Positions 22,191 through 28,253 of a stretch of DNA of 28,253 nucleotides are shown piece after piece. Made by a program: the position numbers and the translations under genes. How positions within the stretch are numbered: the stretch's first letter is position 1; each line of letters begins with the position of its first letter. Below the pieces are notes generated by a model that saw only the letters and a list, made by a program, of their open reading frames with translations, was not told the DNA's origin and made no database searches. The DNA lies in the NCBI GenBank assembly GCA_937893155.1, contig CALBGU010000085.1, forward strand, positions 1-28,253, given 5' to 3'. The DNA comes from an uncultured Treponema sp. GTDB taxonomy: Bacteria > Spirochaetota > Spirochaetia > Treponematales > Treponemataceae.

Positions 22191-22767
22191 ATGAAACCAT
22201 TTCTTTGCACAGTGCTTTTTCTTTTTTGCGTGTGCCCAAGAAACCGAGGACAACACCCCTGACACCGCAGAAGTCGAAATCACACATTTGCTTTCGCTGG
22301 ATTTTATGCTTTTGGCAAAAGAGCTTTCAAGCGGCGGAATCGGATTCGGCATACAATACTAACAACAAATTTTTCCGCACCACGCCATCAAAGGCTATTT
22401 TGGGCACGCAACAATAAACACCGGCTATGAAAACTACTATTGCGTTACCGTGAGTTTCGGGCTGTTTGCCGAATGGTATCCGTTGAGCAAGCAACTCAGA
22501 CGGCTGTATGTGGGCGTTGGAAGCTATTTTGATTATCTCGGGTATATAACAAAAAGCGAAAAGATTGAAGAAGCAAGCGGGGAAATTCTTTCCGTCATTT
22601 CGCAGCTGGGATACAAATTTTCGCTCCCGCATCATTTTCTTTTGGACGTGTTTTGCGGCTACAAATATCCCTACCAAACCGAAGTGAAAGCCTACGGACG
22701 CGCAAGCGACTATCTCAAAAGCGGATTTCAGTACGGAATCAGTCTCAAGCGCGTTCTCAGCCAATAA
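22191..22767 (+). pseudogene. decayed secreted protein gene, possibly outer-membrane
   Basis: Starting at the ATG at 22191, the frame gives MKPFLCTVLFLF, then is shifted in a six-T run at 22222-22227. Removing one T restores a perfect signal-peptide end (LFACA, then QETEDN). The restored frame runs on until a TAA at 22360-22362 (after GGIGFGIQY). It then remains open to the stop at 22765. The final part alone is an intact 105-codon frame from 22450. The full product would have been about 190 residues, with alternating strands, many aromatics and a terminal pattern (FQYGISLKRVLSQ) that suggest a small beta-barrel or periplasmic protein. There are two independent lesions, so it is very likely dead. 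Confidence 0.7.
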
Positions 22768-22771
22768 TGTA

Positions 22772-23752
22772 TTATCGCGCCGTTTGCTTTTTTGCGCGTA
22801 TATGGCAACACACCGCCATAATAATGCCGCCCAAAATCATAAGAGCGCACAGAATCTGTCCCGTGGAAATGTTTAAGAGCGATGTATTCAGGTATGTATG
22901 CGCGCTCGGGTCAACCGAAAAGCGATAGCCGATATTTGCGTCGGGTTCGCGGAAATATTCGATGATGAAACGCACCGTGCCGTAACAAATCGGGTAAAAC
23001 GAAGCCACAACGCCGTCTGCAAACCGTTTTTTGTGCGCTGTCCACAGAATGATGAACGTGAAAATCCCCTCAAAAAAAGCCTCGTACAACTGGCTTGGGT
23101 GCCGCGGCAAATTAACCATTCGCACGCCCTCTGCCACCGTCAGCCCCGTTTTTTCCACGATTGCCTGAACCCAGCCCTGCGACAGCGAAAATTTCTGCGC
23201 CGACGGAAAAATCATTCCCCACGGCACCGTGGTAACGCGCCCAAAAAGCTCGCCGTTCAAAAAATTGCCGAGTCTGCCGAACGTGTATCCCGCCGCAATC
23301 GCAATCGCAATCGCGTCCAGCCATTTCAAAAGCGGGCGCTTGTGCTTTTTGCACCAATATATGCACCCTAAAAGCCCGCCGATAAAACCGCCGTGGTAGC
23401 TCATTCCCGCAAGTCCGGTGAATTTGTGGGTTATTTCGTCGAACGGCCAAAAAATCAGCCACGGTTTTCGCCAATAATCGCCCGTTGTGTCATAAACAAG
23501 CGTAGAAAAAATGCGTGCGCCGATTATCAAAAACACAATTCCCGTCGTGATGTAGCTAAAAATATCGTCTTCGGTGTTTTTTTGCTCAGTCGTGTCAAAA
23601 TACCCTTCGCGCAAAAGACGCTTGAGCACCATATACGCCACCGAAAATGCAAAAATGTACATCAAGCCGTACCAGCGAATCAGCGACAAAACAGGAATGT
23701 TCGGAAAAAGTTCCGGGTGAATCCACGAAGGATATTGTATATACAAAAACAT
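22772..23752 (-). CDS. lgt: prolipoprotein diacylglyceryl transferase
   Basis: This 326-residue inner-membrane enzyme attaches diacylglycerol to the lipobox cysteine of prolipoproteins. It has about seven membrane helices. Characteristic stretches are IRWYGLMYIFAF near the N-terminus, GLAGMSYHGGFIGG, the GRLGNFLNGELFGR signature with the essential arginine and asparagine, and RHPSQLYEAFFEG. The gene starts 21 bases after the MinD-like gene, with GAGG and GGAGAG upstream, so the two are probably cotranscribed. It ends four bases from the convergent pseudogene; no terminator is visible between them. Confidence 0.95.
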   Translation of the reverse strand: MFLYIQYPSWIHPELFPNIPVLSLIRWYGLMYIFAFSVAYMVLKRLLREGYFDTTEQKNTEDDIFSYITTGIVFLIIGARIFSTLVYDTTGDYWRKPWLIFWPFDEITHKFTGLAGMSYHGGFIGGLLGCIYWCKKHKRPLLKWLDAIAIAIAAGYTFGRLGNFLNGELFGRVTTVPWGMIFPSAQKFSLSQGWVQAIVEKTGLTVAEGVRMVNLPRHPSQLYEAFFEGIFTFIILWTAHKKRFADGVVASFYPICYGTVRFIIEYFREPDANIGYRFSVDPSAHTYLNTSLLNISTGQILCALMILGGIIMAVCCHIRAKKQTAR

Positions 23753-23773
23753 TTTTTCTCTCCGTCCTCAAAA

Positions 23774-24919
23774 TCAGACCTTAAAGCCTTGCTGAGCGGC
23801 TTTGAGCAATTTTGATTTCAACAGCGTGTTTTCGCGTTTGAGCTGCGTCAATTCCATTTGCTGCATCTTGACCGTTTCGGCAAGTTCACTCGCCGTCAAT
23901 GCGCCCGTGCCCAAAAGCTCTTCGATGTACGCCATCTTTGCGCTGTAATCGTCCATCGCCTCTTCGCTGGCAATCTGGAACGAATCCGAACCGTCGTCCG
24001 AGATTTCATATTTTTCATCAAAACTGACCGTTTCGCTTTCAAGAATGCGCTCGGCAATGCGGAAAATCGCCTGCGAAATAACAGCCTGCGGCTTATACAC
24101 AATGATTGGAAGACGGGAAGCAAGCGCGCGGTCTTGCAGATTGTCGCGGTAAATCACGCCCAAATGCTCCAAGTTCAAGCCCAAATACTGCGAGCAGGAA
24201 CGGCGGATTTTCTGCGCTTTTTCCGCGTCCACGGGGTTATCAATGCAATTCATAACAAGGCGCGGGTGAAACTGATTCTTGCGCTGAATAAAAAGAGCCG
24301 TGTTTTCGCTGTCGATTTTCTCCAGCTCTTCCACCAGCTTTGGAATATAGAGCCGCTGAAGCGAAGAACTGTCGCTGCGGAGTTTTTTTAGATAATCATA
24401 GCCGGGCGTTCCCTTTTTGAACGTGTTGTACATCATTCTAAAGACAGCATTTTTTAAGAACAGATAGCCGTTGAGCGTCGCCGTTACCGTTGGAGCCGTT
24501 ACCACGATTCCCTGCGGAGAGAGCAAAAAGAAATCCAAAATACTCAAATGCGTTCCCGCGCCCAAATCCAAAATAAGATAATCCGCGTCGCATTTCAAAA
24601 GTTTTTTTATCAACGAATTTTTTTGCGCTGTTTTTATCGACGACATTCCCGGGATTTCCGAATCACCCGCAATGAACTGCACATTTTCATAATCCGTATC
24701 GGTGATAATCGCATCAAAATTCTCTGTCCCCGTCAAAAACGTGCCGATGCCCTTTTTGGGCGCTTGCTGCCCGATAACGAGGTGCAGGTTCGATGCACCG
24801 AGGTCAAGGTCCACGAGCAGAACTTTTTTGCCTGCTTTTCCGAGTGCGATTGCGAGGTTCGCCGACAACAGGCTTTTTCCCACGCCGCCCTTTCCGCTTG
24901 CTATTGGTATAATCTGCAT
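23774..24919 (-). CDS. MinD/FlhG-like P-loop ATPase with C-terminal coiled coil
   Basis: This 381-residue protein has a deviant Walker A motif GKGGVGKS (9-16), a switch-like LLVDLDLGASNLH, and LILDLGAGT. These are typical of the MinD/ParA/FlhG family, which acts as ATP-switched dimers in cell division or flagellar placement. The lack of a terminal amphipathic membrane helix argues against a standard MinD. Instead the last 40 residues form a predicted coiled coil (EYL... then LAETVKMQQMELTQLKREN). A FlhG-like or ParA-like partner-binding role is possible. The start is fixed by the Walker A position. There is no ribosome site; the promoter lies only 10 bases from the ATG. lgt follows. Confidence 0.88.
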   Translation of the reverse strand: MQIIPIASGKGGVGKSLLSANLAIALGKAGKKVLLVDLDLGASNLHLVIGQQAPKKGIGTFLTGTENFDAIITDTDYENVQFIAGDSEIPGMSSIKTAQKNSLIKKLLKCDADYLILDLGAGTHLSILDFFLLSPQGIVVTAPTVTATLNGYLFLKNAVFRMMYNTFKKGTPGYDYLKKLRSDSSSLQRLYIPKLVEELEKIDSENTALFIQRKNQFHPRLVMNCIDNPVDAEKAQKIRRSCSQYLGLNLEHLGVIYRDNLQDRALASRLPIIVYKPQAVISQAIFRIAERILESETVSFDEKYEISDDGSDSFQIASEEAMDDYSAKMAYIEELLGTGALTASELAETVKMQQMELTQLKRENTLLKSKLLKAAQQGFKV

Positions 24920-24929
24920 AATGAGGTCA

Positions 24930-24958
24930 ATTATAGCACATCAAAAAGGAAATGTCAT
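24930..24958 (-). promoter_or_regulatory. near-consensus promoter 10 bases before the MinD-like ATG
   Basis: On the minus strand ATGACA (24958-24953), 17 bases, then TATAAT (24935-24930). Only ten bases separate the -10 box from the ATG at 24919. Transcription would begin about four bases before the start codon, and there is no ribosome site. Confidence 0.65.
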
Positions 24959-25301
24959 TATGTTGTCATTCCGTTTCCGTTTTGCATTTTTCTCCGTATG
25001 ATTTTCAAAAAATTAAAACTTCATTTAAGAAAAGTGTTTTTCGTCGTGAAGAATTGAGAAAAGTCGAAAAGACAACTTTTCGCGTTATGCACTCGCTTCA
25101 TTGCTCGAAAAAGTATTTTTTCTTATCGTGCACTCGCTTCATTGCTCGAAAAAACATTTTTTCTTATCGTGCACTCGCTTCACTGCTCGAAAAAGCATTT
25201 TTTCTTGTTATGCACTCGCTTCATTGCTCGAAAAAACATTTTTTCTTGTTATGCACTCGCTTCATTGCTCGAAAAAGCATATTGCCGCAGATATAAAAAA
25301 A
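24959..25301. other. gene-free spacer, mostly tandem repeat
   Basis: The spacer lies between the MinD-like gene and the adenosine-deaminase-fold gene, both on the minus strand. Positions 25064-25280 hold the 41-bp repeat array described separately. Open frames here are only repeat translations. The remainder (24959-25063) is AT-rich, with nothing recognisable. Confidence 0.6.
25089..25280. repeat. 41-bp tandem repeat, four full copies plus a partial
   Basis: Copies begin at 25089, 25130, 25171, 25212 and 25253, exactly 41 bases apart. Each opens with GCACTCGCTTCATTGCTCG, followed by A5-NNN-T6 and a C-TT-linker. Only a few positions vary between copies (TAT/CAT, ATCG/GTTA). The last copy is cut after 28 bases. 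A more diverged partial copy (25064-25088) precedes the first. 41 is not a multiple of three and the array is between genes, so it is not a coding repeat. Confidence 0.95.
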
Positions 25302-26225
25302 TTATCGCTTTAAGTGCGCGTCAAAGGAGTCTGCAAGGATTTTTTTTACTTCGTTCACGCCGAAAAGCCCAGAATTCACCAATTCGGCGCACTGCTCGCT
25401 ATTGCTTTTGTTGAACAGCAGCATTGCGTGCGTGCACAGATTCACGCGGAAGCCGAAATCCACGAGCGTGCGGATTTTGTGCGCCTGATACGACGGGGAA
25501 GAGCCAAGCGCAACATCGCTTTCAAAGCAGATATTGAGCGCAACGTTGTGAGCGCGCAGACATTTCATCACGTTTTCGTCATCAGCCACGTTTTGACCGC
25601 ATTGTATTTCGTCCACGCCCGCCATTTCGCAAAAATGCTGTATCGTTTTGGGGTCTAAAACCGCACCAGCAGAGATTTTTCGCTTAATGCCGCTGGTTTC
25701 GGCAAAGGCAAAAATCGGAGCAAAATCGCGAACCGCGTCTGCGTTTTCCACGCCGTACAGCGCAATGCTTTCAAAAATCCCCGAAGAAAGCAATTCGGGC
25801 AGCCACTTGCTCAAGTGCTCACTGCCCATTTTTCCGTCGATTGCGAGCTCCGGGCGAAAATCTATTTTGGTACAAAAACGCTCTTTTTCTTTTTTGACCA
25901 ACTCCACCAAATTCGCCGCGCCGCCGCATTGTTCCACAAAACTCGCTGCAACGCTGCCTTCAAGGATTTTCACATTGTCCGCGATTGCGTCTTGAATCGA
26001 GAGCGTAAACAAATCCTGCACGTCTTTTGGTGTTTTGCACCGCGGCGCAGTGTACGGAGTTATGATGTTGTCTTTTATATCAGAAAGTCCAAGGTATTTT
26101 CGGGGAAAATCGGGAATATAAAAACCAGCCCACGACGTAAAAGAAGCGTAACGCATTCCCAAATGCAGATGATTCATCGTGTCGGTTTTTGGGCATTGTG
26201 CAAAGTCTGCAAAAGAAGCAGTCAT
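25302..26225 (-). CDS. adenosine-deaminase-fold protein, probably inactive as a deaminase
   Basis: The ATG at 26225, after GAGGAAAG, gives 307 residues; the open frame upstream to 26294 is unsupported. The order of elements follows adenosine/AMP deaminases: an N-terminal HxH (H19, H21 in MNHLHLG), a central DFRPELAID stretch, and a late ICFESDVALGS plus HKIRTLVDFGFRVNL like the family's SNxxLG and HPxxxLxxxG motifs. Key residues are missing. The HAGE position reads ISAGA (S185), the GHG position reads QCGQ (C209), and the TDDP position reads CTHAM. These normally supply a metal histidine, catalytic glutamate and histidine, and metal aspartate. I infer a paralogue with another activity or a pseudoenzyme. 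It lies downstream of pepF on the same strand. Confidence 0.7.
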   Translation of the reverse strand: MTASFADFAQCPKTDTMNHLHLGMRYASFTSWAGFYIPDFPRKYLGLSDIKDNIITPYTAPRCKTPKDVQDLFTLSIQDAIADNVKILEGSVAASFVEQCGGAANLVELVKKEKERFCTKIDFRPELAIDGKMGSEHLSKWLPELLSSGIFESIALYGVENADAVRDFAPIFAFAETSGIKRKISAGAVLDPKTIQHFCEMAGVDEIQCGQNVADDENVMKCLRAHNVALNICFESDVALGSSPSYQAHKIRTLVDFGFRVNLCTHAMLLFNKSNSEQCAELVNSGLFGVNEVKKILADSFDAHLKR

Positions 26226-26246
26226 TTCTTTCCTCTTTTTATGCGA

Positions 26247-26278
26247 ATTCCCGCTTCGCACACGACGAACACGGGAAT
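26247..26278 (-). other. hairpin in the pepF to deaminase-fold gap
   Basis: ATTCCCG (26247-26253) and CGGGAAT (26272-26278) pair, with an inner TTCG/CGAA stem. There is no T-run after it on the minus strand. It could protect or process a shared mRNA, but it is not a clear terminator. Confidence 0.35.
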
Positions 26279-26300
26279 ACACAACACAAAGCAAATTCTT

Positions 26301-28094
26301 TTAAAAAATTTTTTCCAATTCGTCCACGATTGCCGCAAACGTATCAAGAGCAGACTGCACAGGCTCCACTTTTTCCATATCCACGCCGCCCACGCGGAGC
26401 GCCTCGATAGGATAGCGCGAGCCGCCAGATTTCAAGAAATTATAATAATCGTTCAGTTCTTTTTCGCCGCCCGCGGTTACGCGGTGAGCAAGAGCGAGCG
26501 CGGCAGAAATACCCGTCGCGTATTGATACACATAGAACGCATTGTAAAAATGCGGAATGCGCAAGGCTTCAAGGTCGCTTTCTTTCTCAAAAACCATCTC
26601 AGAGCCAAAATACAATTCCAGCAACTCGCGGTATATGGAACGGATTGATTCCTGCGTGAGCGGCTGTCCGTTTTCGACCGCTTCGTGCGTCTTGAGCTCA
26701 AATTCGGCGAACATCGTCTGTCGGAACAGCGTAGCAATAATATCGTCAGCGCGGTGCGCGAGCAGATATTTTTTCATCTCGTCGCTTTCGGCATTTTTTA
26801 CCAGATATTCAAACACCAACTGCTCGTTGAACGTGGACGCAACTTCCGCTTCAAAAATCGTGTATTCATAACACGGGAACGGATTATTGTGCACCGAAAA
26901 ATACGAATGCATTGAGTGCCCGCCTTCGTGCGCCATCGTGAACACATCGCGGATATTGTCGTCTTGATAATTCAAAAGAATATACGGATAGCCGTTGTAG
27001 CACCCCGACGAGAACGCCCCGCTGCGTTTGCCTTTGTTTTCGTAGCGGTCAGCCCAGCCGCCCAAAAGTCCGCCACAGAGAATGTCAGTGTACTCTTTGC
27101 CGAGCGGAGAAAGCGCATTGCGGCAGATTTCTACCGCTTCTTCGTAAGTGTGGTTTGATTTTACCGACGACACCAGCGGCACATACACATCATAATGGCG
27201 CAGCTGGGAAACGCCCAATACACGCTTTCGGAGCGCATAATAGCGGTGCAACACCGAAAGATTTTTGTGCACAGTGTCAATAAGATTGCGATACACTGAT
27301 TCAGGCACTTTGTCGCCGTAAAGCGCCTCGTCCAGCGATGATTTGTAGCCGTGCGCTCTGCTCAAGAAAATATCTTTGTTCACCGAGCCTGCATACAGCG
27401 CAGAAAGCGTTGCCGCGTGCTTTTCAAAAATGCCGTAATACTGTTTGTACGCCGCTTCTCGCACACTTCGGTCAGCATTTGAAATAATGGAACTCCACGT
27501 GCTGTTCGTCAGCGGTTTTTCCTCGCCGTCCACCGTGATTGTGCCAAAATCCATATCCACGTTGGTAAGCATAGAAAACGCCGTCTGTGCGCTCTGCATT
27601 GTTTCCATACCGAGCGCCAAAATACGCTCTTCTTTTTCGCTCAAGGTGTGCGCTTTTTTGTGCAATGCTTTTTGTATCGATACGCGATAATCGTCAAATG
27701 CGCTGTCTTTGAGCCATTCACCGATTTTTTTATCGTCAATCGCCATCAATTCCGGCAAGAAGAAACTCTGTTCGTCAGCCGCTTTGGTATACGCCATCAT
27801 CGCGCGGTTTTTCATCTCCTGCGCTTTGCTGTCGCCTTGGTCAGCGCTCGAAAGCAAACTTGCGTAATGAAATACGTCCTCTATATTGCGGTCAAATTGT
27901 TCGCTCGCCTTTAATGCCGCTAAGAACGTTTCTTTGCTTTCTGCCAACTTTCCTTTGAACGCACAAAAAGCCTTTGAAAGAGAATCAGCACGCGCTAAAG
28001 CCGCTTCCCACTCAGCATCAGATGTATAGATTGTTGTTAAATCCCACTTGTCTTCTTCAGGAACATCTTTTCTAGACGGAATTGCATTTTTCAT
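26301..28094 (-). CDS. pepF: oligoendopeptidase F (M3 family)
   Basis: This 597-residue cytoplasmic zinc peptidase cleaves short peptides. The M3 zinc motif HEGGH is at 389-393 (FTMAHEGGHSMHSYFS), with the third ligand glutamate in EAEVAS at about 417. The start VPEEDKWDLTTIY (11-23), the central GAFSSGCYNGYPYILLNY and the C-terminal IPHFYNAFYVYQYATGISAA are all typical. The length is normal for PepF. The ATG at 28094 has no ribosome site and lies six bases from a consensus -10 box. It precedes the deaminase-fold gene by 75 bases. Confidence 0.95.
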   Translation of the reverse strand: MKNAIPSRKDVPEEDKWDLTTIYTSDAEWEAALARADSLSKAFCAFKGKLAESKETFLAALKASEQFDRNIEDVFHYASLLSSADQGDSKAQEMKNRAMMAYTKAADEQSFFLPELMAIDDKKIGEWLKDSAFDDYRVSIQKALHKKAHTLSEKEERILALGMETMQSAQTAFSMLTNVDMDFGTITVDGEEKPLTNSTWSSIISNADRSVREAAYKQYYGIFEKHAATLSALYAGSVNKDIFLSRAHGYKSSLDEALYGDKVPESVYRNLIDTVHKNLSVLHRYYALRKRVLGVSQLRHYDVYVPLVSSVKSNHTYEEAVEICRNALSPLGKEYTDILCGGLLGGWADRYENKGKRSGAFSSGCYNGYPYILLNYQDDNIRDVFTMAHEGGHSMHSYFSVHNNPFPCYEYTIFEAEVASTFNEQLVFEYLVKNAESDEMKKYLLAHRADDIIATLFRQTMFAEFELKTHEAVENGQPLTQESIRSIYRELLELYFGSEMVFEKESDLEALRIPHFYNAFYVYQYATGISAALALAHRVTAGGEKELNDYYNFLKSGGSRYPIEALRVGGVDMEKVEPVQSALDTFAAIVDELEKIF

Positions 28095-28100
28095 ACTTTA

Positions 28101-28128
28101 ATTATAATGCACAATACATTTTTATCAA
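28101..28128 (-). promoter_or_regulatory. near-consensus promoter abutting the pepF start codon
   Basis: On the minus strand TTGATA (28128-28123), 16 bases, then TATAAT (28106-28101). Six bases separate the -10 box from the ATG at 28094, so transcription should start at or next to the A of the start codon. Confidence 0.7.
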
Positions 28129-28189
28129 TCACTATCCCCGCATTTTTTTCATTTTCCAGCCGTAAGACAAGGGAGCATATCCGCCTTGC

Positions 28190-28253
28190 CTACCCCTCCA
28201 CCGCGCGTATCTCCTCCGCCGACAGCCCGTAGAGCGCGTACACCGCCGCATTT
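28190..28253 (-). CDS. C-terminal fragment, probably a restriction-modification methyltransferase
   Basis: Reading in from the window edge, the minus strand codes NAAVYALYGLSAEEIRAVEG and a TAG at 28192-28190. The ending (V)YxLYGLxxEEIxxVE is typical of the C-termini of Eco57I-type/type IIG and related DNA methyltransferases. Only 20 residues are visible. The stretch is much richer in G and C than the rest of the window, which suggests recent acquisition. The N-terminus lies outside the window. Confidence 0.45.
   Translation of the reverse strand, partial: NAAVYALYGLSAEEIRAVEG

Noticed and set aside
25089..25280. CRISPR array
   Set aside because: The 41-bp units are continuous tandem copies with no unique spacers and no cas genes nearby.
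24952..25414. Repetitive peptides rich in HSLHCSKK-like units
   Set aside because: They are translations of the 41-bp intergenic repeat in several frames and lack starts with ribosome sites.

Overview
The window looks like a chromosomal segment of a host-associated, anaerobic spirochaete, most likely a Treponema. The clues are an archaeal-type PheRS alpha chain, a long protein resembling a Treponema-restricted family (tentatively DUF5312), a MinD/FlhG-like ATPase, and strictly anaerobic iron-sulfur metabolism. Assignment to genus is inference. No rRNA, tRNA, CRISPR array or transposase was recognised.

Region 1 (about 1-2140) is an AT-rich accessory strip. It holds two small unknown genes, a membrane-protein gene split by an in-frame stop, an XRE-type regulator with a divergent promoter region, and a wrecked toxin-antitoxin locus: a RelB/DinJ-like antitoxin joined to the last part of a YoeB/Txe-like toxin.

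Region 2 (2223-13389, all minus strand) is the main feature. It is an 11-kb, 11-gene convergently minded operon, transcribed malate dehydrogenase (LDH-like) - fumarase C - HdrB - HdrC - HdrA - MvhD/FlxD - two Flx-type Fe-S proteins - FlxA - fumarate-reductase-type Fe-S protein - fumarate-reductase-type flavoprotein. Most junctions overlap or are only a few bases apart. The genes encode oxaloacetate to malate to fumarate to succinate, together with a complete NADH-linked Flx-Hdr electron-bifurcation module. No membrane anchor subunit is present. My reading is a soluble, NADH-driven, flavin-based electron-bifurcating fumarate reductase that would reduce ferredoxin at the expense of fumarate. This is inferred from gene content and is the best candidate for an undescribed system here.

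Region 3 (13770-21916, plus strand) has its own promoter and runs tatD - dus - unknown 535-residue protein - GAF/GGDEF diguanylate cyclase - rhomboid protease - two exported proteins - pheS. It ends in tandem mini-hairpins and a strong terminator. The same mini-hairpin family follows the flavoprotein gene of region 2.

Region 4 (21956-22767, plus strand) is decayed: two pseudogenes, one of which was a secreted, possibly outer-membrane, protein.

Region 5 (22772-28094, minus strand) holds lgt, a MinD-like ATPase, a 41-bp tandem repeat, an adenosine-deaminase-fold protein lacking key catalytic residues, and oligoendopeptidase F. The MinD-like gene and pepF have near-consensus promoters so close to their ATG that leaderless mRNAs are predicted. 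The last bases (28190-28253) are a GC-rich C-terminal fragment resembling a restriction-modification methyltransferase.
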